A stretch of DNA of 64,000 nucleotides from Actinoplanes aureus (lineage in GTDB: Bacteria > Actinomycetota > Actinomycetes > Mycobacteriales > Micromonosporaceae): assembly GCF_015704865.1 (NCBI RefSeq), contig NZ_JADQTO010000002.1, positions 248,001 through 312,000 on the forward strand, read 5' to 3'. Shown piece after piece: positions 1-7,868 of this stretch. A model generated the notes under the pieces. The model worked only from the letters and a program-made list of their open reading frames with translations, ran no database searches and was not told the DNA's origin. Numbering within the stretch: position 1 is the stretch's first letter; every line of letters begins with the position of its first letter. The translations under genes were made by a program, and so were the position numbers.

Positions 1-80
1 GTTGTCACCGCACATGGTGACCGGCGGCGGAAGCCGAACCGGGTCCCGCCGCCGGAGTGGGTGAGGAGCCGATGAACCCG

Positions 81-1727
81 TCAGGGCCGTTCGGTCTCCT
101 GCCGGACGGTCTCCTCGCCCAGGTCGGGCGGTCCGGACCGCAGCGTGGCCGACGGTGTCGGGTTGTCCGCCACCTGGTTCAGCCCGGGCACCCGGTCCTC
201 GATGACGAAGCTTGCCCGGGTGTGCGCCGCGGCGCCCGGGGTGGTCACGTACGGCAGGACCACGAAGTCCGCGGTGAGCGAGTCGGCGGCGATCCGGGTC
301 CGGACGTAACCGCGCTGGTTGTTGTAGAAGCGCAGGTGCGGGTTCCACGCCGCCCAGCTGTGGTTGCCGCTCGGCACGTCGGCGCCGTTGCCACCGGAGG
401 TGATCGACGAGCAGACCAGCTCGGTGCCGACGGTCTTCGACGCCGGGTCGTCGTAATCGAGCTTGAGCTCGTCGGCCCAGTGCGCGTGGACGTCGCCGGT
501 GAGCACCACGGGGTTGCGGACGCCGGCCTCCACCCAGCCGCGGGTGATCCGGTCCCGGGACGCCTGATAGCCGTCCCACGAGTCCATGCTGAGCACCTTC
601 TGCGGGCCGGAGTTGTTGTCCCGCTGCCCGAAGAAGACCTGCTGGCCGAGGATGTCCCAGCGCGCGGTGGACCGGCGGAAACCGTCGAGCAGCCAGGCCT
701 CCTGCTCCGCGCCGGTGATGCTGCGCGCCGGGTCGTACGCGGCCGGGCAGTCCTTGTACCCGTCACCGCAGCCCTGGTCGTCCCGGTACTGGCGGGTGTC
801 GAGCATGTGGAAGGTGGCGAGCCGGCCCCAGTGCAGGCGCCGGTAGAGCTGCATGTCGATACCGCGCGGGACCGAGGTGCGGCGCAGCGGCATGTTCTCG
901 TAGTACGCCTGGAACGCGGCGGCCCGCCGGACCAGGAAGTTCGGGTCGGGCTGCTCGGGGATCTCGTCCGCCCAGTTGTTCTCGGCCTCGTGGTCGTCCC
1001 AGACCACGGCCCACGGCGCGACGGCGTGCGCCACCTGGAGGTCCGGGTCGCTCTTGTACTGCGCGTGCCGCTGCCGGTAGTTCGCCAGCGTGACGGTCTC
1101 CGGGCCCTCGTGGTCCCGGGGGTTGCCGCCCGGGATGTTGTAGGTGTCCGGTGCGTACTCGTACTGGTAGTCGCCGAGGTGCAGGATCAGGTCCGGCTCG
1201 TCCTCGGCCAGCCGGCGGTAGGCGGTGAAGTAGCCGTGCTCGTACTGCGAGCAGGAGACGAAGGCCATGGCCAGGGTGCCGCCCGGAGCCCAGCGCGGCG
1301 GCGCGGTCCGGGTCCGGCCCACCGGGGACGTGTAGCGCTCGGCGCGGAAGCGGTAGAAGTACTCCCGGCCCGCCGGGAGGCCGTCCAGTTCCACGTGCAC
1401 GCTGTGCGCGCGGTCCGCACGGGCGACGACCACACCCCGGCGGACCACCTTGCGGAAGCGTTCGTCAGCGGCGAGTTCCCAGGTCACCGGCACGTTGCGG
1501 GACGGCATGCCGCCCAGCCCGTCCGCGGCGAGCGGTGTGGTGGCCAGTCGGGTCCAGAGGACGAAGCCGTCCGCATCCGGGTCGCCGGACGCGACACCGA
1601 GGGTGAACGGATCGGTTCGCAACGGTCCGCGATAGGGCGCGGCCTGCGCGGCCAACGGCCATGTCGTGGTCGCTCCGGCGGCTCCGGCGGCGGAGCTCAG
1701 CAGCAGGGTTCGACGCGAGATCGGCAT
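81..1727 (-). CDS. phoD: PhoD-like secreted alkaline phosphatase/phosphodiesterase
   Basis: 548 aa. The N-terminus carries a twin-arginine signal (SRRTLLL at residues 4-10, Ala-rich stretch, probable cut near residue 30), so the enzyme is probably exported folded by Tat. A PhoD N-terminal beta domain (ASGDPDADGFVLWTRL) is followed by the metallophosphatase core with LHLGDYQYEY, WDDHEAENNW and TGDVHAHW, which hold the metal-binding Asp and His residues of the family. Known PhoD enzymes hydrolyse phosphomonoesters and phosphodiesters outside the cell to scavenge phosphate. It lies 71 bp downstream of fdhD on the same strand with its own GAGG ribosome site nine bases before the ATG. The upstream strand holds TTCACC/TTCATCC repeats that could be a Pho box. 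Length and motifs look intact. Confidence 0.93.
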   Translation of the reverse strand: MPISRRTLLLSSAAGAAGATTTWPLAAQAAPYRGPLRTDPFTLGVASGDPDADGFVLWTRLATTPLAADGLGGMPSRNVPVTWELAADERFRKVVRRGVVVARADRAHSVHVELDGLPAGREYFYRFRAERYTSPVGRTRTAPPRWAPGGTLAMAFVSCSQYEHGYFTAYRRLAEDEPDLILHLGDYQYEYAPDTYNIPGGNPRDHEGPETVTLANYRQRHAQYKSDPDLQVAHAVAPWAVVWDDHEAENNWADEIPEQPDPNFLVRRAAAFQAYYENMPLRRTSVPRGIDMQLYRRLHWGRLATFHMLDTRQYRDDQGCGDGYKDCPAAYDPARSITGAEQEAWLLDGFRRSTARWDILGQQVFFGQRDNNSGPQKVLSMDSWDGYQASRDRITRGWVEAGVRNPVVLTGDVHAHWADELKLDYDDPASKTVGTELVCSSITSGGNGADVPSGNHSWAAWNPHLRFYNNQRGYVRTRIAADSLTADFVVLPYVTTPGAAAHTRASFVIEDRVPGLNQVADNPTPSATLRSGPPDLGEETVRQETERP

Positions 1728-1742
1728 GCATGGCAGCCTCGC

Positions 1743-1763
1743 GGGAATGGATGAAGGTGAATG
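1743..1763 (-). promoter_or_regulatory. Possible Pho-box-like repeats upstream of phoD
   Basis: Read on the minus strand, this stretch gives three head-to-tail heptamers, ATTCACC, TTCATCC and ATTCCCG, 16 bases before the phoD start. PhoP sites in Streptomyces are direct repeats related to GTTCACC but with an 11-base period, so the match in sequence is fair and the spacing is not. Tentative. Confidence 0.25.
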
Positions 1764-1798
1764 TGATCAGGGCTTACCAGTACCCGAATCTCATGTGG

Positions 1799-2626
1799 TC
1801 AGAGCGTGACGCGCTGAGCGCCGGAGTAGACGTTCATCCGCGGCTCACGCAGGAAGCCGACCAGCGTCATGCCGGCCTCCTCGGCCAGCTCCACGGCGAG
1901 CGTGCTCGGCGCCGACACGGCGGCGAGCAGCGGGATCCCGGCCATCCACGCCTTCTGGGTGAGCTCGAAACTGGCCCGGCCGGAGACCAGCAGGACGTGC
2001 CCGGCGAGGGGCAGCCGGCCCTCGCGAAGCGCCCAGCCCAGCACCTTGTCGACCGCGTTGTGCCGGCCCACGTCCTCCCGCAGGACGAGCAGCTCACCGG
2101 CGGCGGTGAAGAGACCGGCGGCGTGCAGCCCACCGGTGCGGTCGAACGTCCGCTGCGCGGCACGCAGCTTGCCGGGCAGGTCGGCGAGGAGCCGTGCCGG
2201 GACCTCCAGCGGGTCGGTCGTCACGTCGAAGAGCGATCGGGTCCGTACCGCGTCGATGCTGGCCTTCCCGCAGACGCCACAGGAACTTGTGGTGTAGAAG
2301 TTGCGGCTCGGATCCGTCACCGGCGGCGGTACGTGCGGGTCGAGCACGATATCGACGACGTTGTAGGTGTTCGGCGTGTCCGTGCCGGCGCAGAGCTGCG
2401 CTGTCACGACGTCGTCCGCCTTGCCGATCACGCCCTCGCTGAGCAGAAAGCCCATGGCCAGGTCGATGTCGTGGCCGGGAGTACGCATGGTGACCGCGAG
2501 CGGCTGCTTACGGACGCGGATCTCCAGCGGCTCCTCCGCGGCCAGCTCGTCCGGGTGGCGCCGGACGCCGGGCGACTCGCCGACGTCGATGCTCACCACA
2601 GTGCGGCGCGCCGTGTTCCTCCCCAT
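1799..2626 (-). CDS. fdhD: Formate dehydrogenase accessory sulfurtransferase FdhD
   Basis: 275 aa, full length for FdhD. The motif SSCGVCGKASID carries the CxxC pair that relays sulfur from a cysteine desulfurase to the molybdenum cofactor of formate dehydrogenase; RKQPLAVTMRTPGHD and LREDVGRHNAVDKVLG are other conserved family blocks. Cytoplasmic. It is divergent from mobA (72 bp apart), so two molybdenum-cofactor maturation steps share one control region, but no formate dehydrogenase structural gene is in the window. The ATG is preceded on its strand by TAAGCT plus six bases, the leaderless layout. Confidence 0.95.
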   Translation of the reverse strand: MGRNTARRTVVSIDVGESPGVRRHPDELAAEEPLEIRVRKQPLAVTMRTPGHDIDLAMGFLLSEGVIGKADDVVTAQLCAGTDTPNTYNVVDIVLDPHVPPPVTDPSRNFYTTSSCGVCGKASIDAVRTRSLFDVTTDPLEVPARLLADLPGKLRAAQRTFDRTGGLHAAGLFTAAGELLVLREDVGRHNAVDKVLGWALREGRLPLAGHVLLVSGRASFELTQKAWMAGIPLLAAVSAPSTLAVELAEEAGMTLVGFLREPRMNVYSGAQRVTL

Positions 2627-2632
2627 GGCCGG

Positions 2633-2692
2633 AGCTTACGACCGCGTCGAACTGAGCGCGCGGTCACGCCCGGCACGCGCTCGGGATACGGT
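2633..2692. promoter_or_regulatory. Divergent leaderless promoters of fdhD and mobA
   Basis: On the minus strand TAAGCT (2638-2633) sits six bases before the fdhD ATG. On the plus strand TACGGT (2687-2692) sits six bases before the mobA GTG. Both fit an actinobacterial -10 element whose transcript starts at the start codon; neither gene has a good Shine-Dalgarno sequence. Confidence 0.55.
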
Positions 2693-2698
2693 ACTCAC

Positions 2699-3298
2699 GT
2701 GGGGGGATTTGCGGCGGTGGTGCTGGCTGGCGGTGCGGCGCGGCGAATGGGTGGGGCCGACAAGCCGACCCTGCCGGTCGGGGGCCAGTCGATGCTCACC
2801 CGGGTGCTCGCGGCCGTGCACGACGCCGATCCGCGCGTCGTGGTCGGCCGGGTGCCCGCCGACCTGCCGGTTCAGGTGCATGTGACGCGTGAGGAGCCAC
2901 CGGGCGGTGGGCCGGTCGCCGCGGCTGCCGCGGGTCTGGCGCTGGTGCCGGAGAACATCGCGTTCACCGCGTTGCTCGCCGCGGACCTGCCGCTGCTGAC
3001 CGGTGAGGCGATCGACGTGCTGCGGCTGACCATGGAGTCGGCGCCGATGGAGGGCGCGGTCTACCGGGACGCCGAGGGGCATCTTCAGGTGTTGTGCGGG
3101 GTTTGGCGTACTGCGGCGTTGCGGGCGGCGATCAACCGTCTCGCCGAGGAGCGCGGTGGCCTGCACGGCGCACCGGTGCGAGCGCTGCTGGAGAACCTCC
3201 GGATCGCCGAGGTCTCGTGGCGTCGGCCCGGGCCGCCGCCCTGGTTCGACTGCGACACCGACGACGACCTGCGCACCGCCGAGGAATGGGCGAGATGA
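2699..3298 (+). CDS. mobA: Molybdenum cofactor guanylyltransferase MobA
   Basis: 199 aa. The N-terminus VVLAGGAARRMGGADKP is the nucleotide-binding loop of MobA-type NTP transferases, and AADLPLL supplies the metal-binding aspartate region. The enzyme attaches GMP to molybdopterin to make the bis-MGD cofactor used by formate dehydrogenases and nitrate reductases. The open frame extends far upstream, but the GTG chosen begins directly at the conserved fold and has TACGGT six bases upstream. It overlaps the following DUF6457 gene by four bases (ATGA). Confidence 0.93.
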   Translation: MGGFAAVVLAGGAARRMGGADKPTLPVGGQSMLTRVLAAVHDADPRVVVGRVPADLPVQVHVTREEPPGGGPVAAAAAGLALVPENIAFTALLAADLPLLTGEAIDVLRLTMESAPMEGAVYRDAEGHLQVLCGVWRTAALRAAINRLAEERGGLHGAPVRALLENLRIAEVSWRRPGPPPWFDCDTDDDLRTAEEWAR

Positions 3299-3555
3299 AC
3301 GAGTTGGACGCGTGGATCGCCGCGGCCGGGGCCGAGCTGGGCGTCTCGCCGGATGAGGTGCCGGCAAAGGAGCTGCTCGACGTGGCCCGCGATGTGGCGC
3401 ACAACGTCCTGCGGCCGGGGGCGCCGGTCACGGCGTACCTGATGGGACTGGCCGTGGGCCGCGGCCTCGCACCAGCCGAGGCCTCCGCGAAGATCAGTGC
3501 CCTAGCCCTGTCCTGGCCAAGCCGCGAGAGCCGATCCGAAGGCCGCGAGAGCTGA
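3295..3555 (+). CDS. DUF6457 domain protein coupled to mobA
   Basis: 86 aa, begins in the ATGA overlap with the mobA stop. The sequence MNELDAWIAAAGAELGV...DVARDVAHNVLRPGAPVTAYLMGLAVGRG matches the small DUF6457 domain, which in many Actinobacteria sits beside or fused to MobA; its function is unknown, and the placement suggests a role in molybdenum-cofactor work. The last dozen residues (PSRESRSEGRES) are encoded by a 21-bp tandem repeat that continues past the stop, so the C-terminus seems to be a recent repeat-driven extension. Confidence 0.82.
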   Translation: MNELDAWIAAAGAELGVSPDEVPAKELLDVARDVAHNVLRPGAPVTAYLMGLAVGRGLAPAEASAKISALALSWPSRESRSEGRES

Positions 3556-3604
3556 TCCGAACGCCGCGAGAGCTGATCCGAACGCCGCGAGAGCTGATCC
3601 GGCA
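3521..3604. repeat. 21-bp tandem repeat, four copies
   Basis: Units start at 3521, 3542, 3563 and 3584, based on GCCGCGAGAGCTGATCCG plus a 3-base linker; the second and third are identical and a decayed fifth starts at 3605. The array begins inside the 3' end of the DUF6457 gene and runs into the gap before the next gene. Confidence 0.9.
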
Positions 3605-3672
3605 AGCCACGAGAGACCCTGGCTCCAGGGTGGATCGGCGCTCGATAGGGTGACGGGGACGGAGGTGCGATC

Positions 3673-4755
3673 ATGACGGTAGAAGGCGCCGGCGAGACGT
3701 CTGAAGGCGTGTTGCTCGACGAGCCCACCACAGCCGACCTGAGGGCCAAGGTGACCGAGGCGTGGCGTGAGTTCGCGAGTTCCCTGGCGAGCTTGCTGCC
3801 GACGCTGCCGCCCGGCGCGCACGTCGACCTCACCCTGGACCCAACCGCTTCCGGTACCGGCACGGCCGTCTATTCGGTGAGCCTCCGCGTCCTCGCGGAC
3901 GGTGTGGTCGAGGCGCTCGCCGTCGGCAACGCGGCCCTGCCGGCGGAGTTCCGGATGAATCGGGCGACCGTCGCCGACATGGTCGCGCTCGGCTGGTCAC
4001 CCCCGGGTGTGCTGGCCGGATCGGGCGACTCCTTCGGGCTGCGCTCCTCGCAGGACAAGGCGACTCAGCTCGCCACCGTGGTCTCCCGCACGCTGCGCGA
4101 CGTGTACGGGGCACCCCACCCGGCCTTCCTCGTCTACCTGGTGCACGACGAGGAGGACGAGCCGATCGACGCCTCCCCACTGGGGACCGCCCGGCACGAG
4201 CCCAGCATCGACGACCTGGACCTCGAGGGACTGGACGAGGAGGGCGCTCTCGAGGCGGCCCTCGCCAACGTGTCCGAGGATGTCGTCCCTCTGGAGGAGC
4301 GGGTGCGTACCGTCGTGGCCACCATGTCCAAGACCACGGTCGACCAGTTGCAGGTCGACGCGGACGGCGACGTCGGCATCCGGGCCGGCTCCGCGATGGT
4401 CTTCGTCCGGGTCCGCGACAACCCGCCGCTGGTGGACGTCTTCTCGCCGATCCTGACCGAGGTCGAGCCGACCGAGCAGCTCTACGTGAAGCTCTCCGAG
4501 CTGACCAACCGGATGCCGATCGGCCGGCTGTACTGCGCCCAGGACACGGTCTGGGCGTCGATCCCGGTGTTCGGCCGTAACTTCCAGGCCATCCACCTCA
4601 TGCTGGCGGTCCAGGTGATGACCGGTCTCGCCGACGAGCTGGACGACCGGCTGCACGGCGAGTTCGGTGGTAAGCGCTTCTTCGGCGAGGGCGACAAGCC
4701 GGTGCCGTCCAAGGAGCGGTCGTCGGACGAGCACCGCCCGGGGATGTACCTCTAG
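3673..4755 (+). CDS. YbjN / type III-chaperone-like domain protein
   Basis: 360 aa, soluble, acidic, no signal peptide or membrane segment. Two alpha-beta modules resemble the YbjN and CesT-type peptide-binding chaperone fold: residues about 20-165, and about 215-345 with YVKLSELTNRMPIGRLYCAQDTVW. Such proteins are common in Actinobacteria and are thought to bind peptides or partner proteins, but no specific client is known. A GGAGG site lies seven bases before the ATG. Its stop codon overlaps the stop of the convergent Lrp gene within a single CTAG. Confidence 0.75.
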   Translation: MTVEGAGETSEGVLLDEPTTADLRAKVTEAWREFASSLASLLPTLPPGAHVDLTLDPTASGTGTAVYSVSLRVLADGVVEALAVGNAALPAEFRMNRATVADMVALGWSPPGVLAGSGDSFGLRSSQDKATQLATVVSRTLRDVYGAPHPAFLVYLVHDEEDEPIDASPLGTARHEPSIDDLDLEGLDEEGALEAALANVSEDVVPLEERVRTVVATMSKTTVDQLQVDADGDVGIRAGSAMVFVRVRDNPPLVDVFSPILTEVEPTEQLYVKLSELTNRMPIGRLYCAQDTVWASIPVFGRNFQAIHLMLAVQVMTGLADELDDRLHGEFGGKRFFGEGDKPVPSKERSSDEHRPGMYL

Positions 4756-5198
4756 ATCGGCACCGCGGTCGGCGTCTCCACCAGCCGCGACAGGACCACC
4801 ATGCTGCGCGTCGACGTCACGAACGGCTCGGCGCGCAGCCGCTCCAGCGCCTGCTCCAGATGCCCGATGTCGGCGGCCCGCAGGTGCACCAGCGCATCCG
4901 CCTGCCCGGAGACCGTGTAGGCACCCACCACCTCCGGATGCCGGCGCGTCGCCACGGTGATCTGTGCGGGCGTGGTGCGCCCGGTGCAGAACAGCTCGAC
5001 GAACGCCTCGGTGGTCCACCCGACCGCGGACGGCTCGATCACGGCCGTGAATCCCTTGATCACCCCGGTTGAGCGCAGCCGGTCGACCCGGCGTTTGACG
5101 GCCGGCGCGGACAGCGAGACCTTGGCGCCGATCTCGGCATACGAAGCGCGGGCGTCGGCCACGAGCAGCGCAATGATTCGCTGGTCAACGACGTCCAT
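4752..5198 (-). CDS. Lrp/AsnC family transcriptional regulator
   Basis: 148 aa. N-terminal winged helix (MDVVDQRIIALLVADARASYAEIGAKV, recognition helix SLSAPAVKRRVDRL) followed by the RAM effector-binding domain (TVSGQADALVHLRAADIGHLEQAL). Lrp/AsnC proteins form octamers and sense amino acids. It is divergent from dimethylargininase, so control of that gene by arginine or a derivative is a reasonable inference. Start uncertain: ATG at 5198 has GGAGG 13 bases away, while TTG two codons earlier (5204) has ideal spacing to the same site. Confidence 0.9.
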   Translation of the reverse strand: MDVVDQRIIALLVADARASYAEIGAKVSLSAPAVKRRVDRLRSTGVIKGFTAVIEPSAVGWTTEAFVELFCTGRTTPAQITVATRRHPEVVGAYTVSGQADALVHLRAADIGHLEQALERLRAEPFVTSTRSMVVLSRLVETPTAVPI

Positions 5199-5264
5199 CT
5201 GCAACGAATCGCCTCCGAGGAGCAAGATTATGAGCTGTTTGCTGCAACGCACCCTACCTAGTCT
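5199..5264. promoter_or_regulatory. Lrp/ddaH intergenic control region
   Basis: The octamer CTGCAACG occurs at 5199-5206 and 5242-5249, 43 bp apart (about four helical turns), which could be paired sites for the neighbouring Lrp-type regulator. TAGTCT at 5259-5264 is a likely -10 element for ddaH, eight bases before its ATG, implying an almost leaderless transcript. Confidence 0.4.
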
Positions 5265-5272
5265 TGAACCTC

Positions 5273-6103
5273 ATGAGCCACATCGAGCGCTTGCCGCGAA
5301 ACCGGACATACCTCATGTGTCCCCCTGAGCATTTCACGGTCGAGTACACGATCAACCCGTGGATGGACATCACCACCAAGGTTGACGCCGGTCTGGCGCT
5401 CACCCAGTGGCAATCGCTCAAGGACACCCTCACCGGCCTGGGGCACGTCGTGCACGTGCTGGACCCGCGGCCGGAGCTGCCGGACATGGTCTACTCGGCG
5501 AACGGCGCCTTCTCCGTGGACGGCACGGTCTACGGCGCCCGGTTCCGCTACCCGCAGCGGGCCGACGAGGCGGTGGCCCACGAGGCGTTCTACCGGACCG
5601 GCGACGCCTGGCGGTTCGTCGCGCCGCAGCACGTCAACGAGGGTGAGGGCGACTTCGCGTACCTGCCCGCGGCGTACGGCGGCATCGTCCTGGCCGGCTA
5701 CGGCTTCCGCACCGAGCCCGCCGCGCACGCCGAGGCGCAGGAGGTGCTGGGCCGCCCGGTCATCTCCCTGAAGCTGGTCGACCCCGCGTTCTACCACCTG
5801 GACACCGCGCTGGCCGCTCTCGACGACCGGCACGTCACCTACTACCCCGGCGCTTTCTCGCCGGCCTCGCAGCGTGTCCTCGCCCAGCTCTTCCCGGACG
5901 CGGTGCTGGCCGACCGCGCGGACGCCGAGGCCTTCGGCCTGAACCTGGTCAGCGACGGCCGCCATGTGATTCTCAACACCGAGGCCACGGCGATGGGCCA
6001 CAAGGTCCGCGACGCCGGCTACCTGCCGGTGCACGTCGATCTCTCCGAGTTGAAGCGCGGTGGCGGGAGTGTCAAATGTGCTGTGGCCGAACTTCGGTCG
6101 TGA
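5273..6103 (+). CDS. ddaH: Dimethylargininase / amidinotransferase-fold hydrolase
   Basis: 276 aa from the ATG at 5273; an upstream in-frame TTG at 5264 is less likely. The fold is that of guanidine-modifying enzymes: NPWMD near the start, substrate-binding DMVYSANGAF, EGEGDF, the catalytic histidine region AFYHLD and the catalytic cysteine in GGGSVKC six residues before the end. It probably hydrolyses N-methylated arginines (or a related guanidine) to citrulline and amine. Its divergent Lrp-type neighbour may control it. Arginine deiminase at 16.2 kb uses a related fold. Confidence 0.88.
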   Translation: MSHIERLPRNRTYLMCPPEHFTVEYTINPWMDITTKVDAGLALTQWQSLKDTLTGLGHVVHVLDPRPELPDMVYSANGAFSVDGTVYGARFRYPQRADEAVAHEAFYRTGDAWRFVAPQHVNEGEGDFAYLPAAYGGIVLAGYGFRTEPAAHAEAQEVLGRPVISLKLVDPAFYHLDTALAALDDRHVTYYPGAFSPASQRVLAQLFPDAVLADRADAEAFGLNLVSDGRHVILNTEATAMGHKVRDAGYLPVHVDLSELKRGGGSVKCAVAELRS

Positions 6104-6128
6104 GCGACCGTGCGCAAAGATGGATCGC

Positions 6129-6692
6129 ATGACCGACGACACCCGCACCACTGAGCACAAGGAAGACGGCTCCGTCATCGTCGTGGGGCCGGACGGCCGG
6201 CCGATGGGCACGGTCGAGGAGGACGGCTCGCTCACCCCGGAGGAGCCGGGCAACCTCATCGAGCAGCCGGCGAAGGTCATGCGCATCGGCAGCATGATCA
6301 AGCAGCTCCTGGAAGAGGTGCGGGCCGCTCCGCTCGACGAGGCCAGCCGCAGCCGGCTGCGGGAGATCCACCAGCGGTCGATAACCGAGCTCGAGGACGG
6401 CCTGGCACCGGAGCTGCGCGAAGAGCTGGAACGGCTGTCGCTGCCCTTCGAGGGCGACACCCCACCCAGCGAGGCCGAGCTGCGGATCGCCCAGGCGCAG
6501 CTGGTCGGCTGGCTGGAAGGCCTGTTCCACGGCATCCAGGCAGCGTTGGTGGCCCAGCAGATGGCCGCCCGCCTCCAGCTCGAGCAGATGCGCGGCGGCG
6601 TCCCCGGCCGCCCGGCGCTGCCCATGGGCCCCGGCGGGATCATCCCCGGCAAGCCCGGCGAAACTCAAGGCCGCACCGGCCAGTACCTCTGA
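6129..6692 (+). CDS. bpa: Bacterial proteasome activator Bpa (PafE)
   Basis: 187 aa. The block from EQPAKVMRIGSMIKQLLEEV through APELREELERLSLPF to AEAELRIAQAQLVGWLEGLF (approximate reading) corresponds to the alpha-helical ring domain of Mycobacterium tuberculosis Bpa/PafE, and the C-terminus ends in GQYL, the tail that docks into the 20S core. Bpa rings open the proteasome gate without ATP and allow degradation of unfolded proteins. The first 35 residues vary among relatives. An ATG at 6120 is an alternative start. A strong hairpin follows at once. Confidence 0.95.
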   Translation: MTDDTRTTEHKEDGSVIVVGPDGRPMGTVEEDGSLTPEEPGNLIEQPAKVMRIGSMIKQLLEEVRAAPLDEASRSRLREIHQRSITELEDGLAPELREELERLSLPFEGDTPPSEAELRIAQAQLVGWLEGLFHGIQAALVAQQMAARLQLEQMRGGVPGRPALPMGPGGIIPGKPGETQGRTGQYL

Positions 6693-6698
6693 GCACAT

Positions 6699-6728
6699 CC
6701 CCGGCGGGCAACATCAAACCCGCCGGGG
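6699..6728 (+). terminator. Hairpin terminator after bpa
   Basis: A perfect 10-bp stem, CCCCGGCGGG (6699-6708) against CCCGCCGGGG (6719-6728), with a 10-base loop, begins seven bases after the bpa stop. There is no T run, as is common in Actinobacteria. Confidence 0.7.
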
Positions 6729-7040
6729 TACGCCCCACACCTCCCCAACCCCAACTAAGCCGTCCCACCCCCACCGCGCGACCCGAGCACCCCTCGATGC
6801 CGCCCGGCGACCGCCGGGCCCATGCAGGTGGCAGGCGGGTGCATCTCGGGGCTACGCCCCCGCCGAGCCCGGGCGTCCGCCGGGCCCATGCAGGTGGCAG
6901 GCAGGTTCGTGCGTCCGGGCCACGCCCCCGTGCTCGGCCCGGCGGTCGCCGGGCGGCCTGGCGTGGCACCAGGGTCGCGCGGCTCGGCGGGACGGCCCCA
7001 TTGGGGTTGGGGGACGGTTGGGCGCGTACCAGATATGGGT
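6729..7040. other. Gene-free stretch with a 26-bp direct repeat
   Basis: No supported gene lies between the bpa terminator and the end of the convergent HAD gene. The main feature is a 26-bp exact direct repeat built around CGCCGGGCCCATGCAGGTGG at 6811-6836 and 6877-6902, separated by 40 bp. The open frames here have low-complexity Pro/Arg/Gly composition and no family resemblance. Confidence 0.6.
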
Positions 7041-7868
7041 TTAAAGGTGGAAAGCGTTCGCCAGGTATCGGGCTACGCCGTCTTCGTCGTTGGTGAGGGT
7101 GAGCTCGTCGGCGACCGCGCGTAGTGCGGGGTGGGCGTTGCCCATCGCGACCGCGCGGCCGGCCCAGGTGAGCATCGGGATGTCGTTCGGCATGTCGCCG
7201 AAGGCGACGACCTGGTCCGCGGTCACGCCCTCGCGTTCGCAGAGCCAGGCCAGCCCGGCGGCCTTGGTGACGCCCGCCGCGGAGATCTCCACGAGGGCGG
7301 ACGACGAGGACCGGGTCGCCTCGGCCAGGCCACCCAGCGTGCTGCTGACCAGCTCCAGGAACTCGTCGGGATCGGCGGTCGCGGAGCGGGCCAGCAGCTT
7401 CACGGCTGGGAGCGAGGTCAGCTCCTCGGGCGAGGCGATCACCTCGACCCGGTGATCGTGCTCCCAGCGGATCGTCCACGTCGGCTCGTGCCGGAACGCG
7501 CGGCCGTCCTCGACCTCGACCGCCAGCGAGACGTCGGGTACCGCGTCGCGCAGGCGCTTCGTCACGTCCAGCAGCAGATCCACCGGGAGCGACTCGGCGC
7601 GCAGCACCTCGCCGGTGTGCGGGTCGTAGATCACCGCGCCGTTCGCGCAGACCGCCGGCAGCGGCTCGGGCAGCTGGTCGTAGAGCTGGTCCAGCCAGCG
7701 CAGCGGGCGACCGGTCACGAGGACCACCGGAACGGGAACCCGGGCCAGCACGTCGAGGGTGCGCTGGGTCAGGACGCGATCGCTGTTGATCAGGGTGCCG
7801 TCGATGTCCGTGGCGACGAGCCGGAAATCCTGGGTCTGCTTCGGTTGTTCGCCGCGGGTAGCCATCAC
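7041..7868 (-). CDS. HAD-superfamily phosphatase (Cof type)
   Basis: 275 aa. Motif I is ATDIDGTLINSD near residue 20, with the nucleophile Asp and acid/base Asp; motif II is the VTGR region; motif IV is VVAFGDMPNDIPML near the end. The large cap between motifs II and III places it among Cof/YbiV-type HADs, which dephosphorylate sugar phosphates or nucleotide-like metabolites; the substrate cannot be read from sequence. Its ATG overlaps the stop of the upstream HAD gene by four bases, so the two homologues form one coupled operon. Confidence 0.88.
   Translation of the reverse strand: MMATRGEQPKQTQDFRLVATDIDGTLINSDRVLTQRTLDVLARVPVPVVLVTGRPLRWLDQLYDQLPEPLPAVCANGAVIYDPHTGEVLRAESLPVDLLLDVTKRLRDAVPDVSLAVEVEDGRAFRHEPTWTIRWEHDHRVEVIASPEELTSLPAVKLLARSATADPDEFLELVSSTLGGLAEATRSSSSALVEISAAGVTKAAGLAWLCEREGVTADQVVAFGDMPNDIPMLTWAGRAVAMGNAHPALRAVADELTLTNDEDGVARYLANAFHL

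Noticed and set aside
57..1754. Long open frame on the plus strand opposite phoD
   Set aside because: Arg/Pro/Gly/Val-rich mirror frame of a clear PhoD gene; typical of GC-rich antisense frames.
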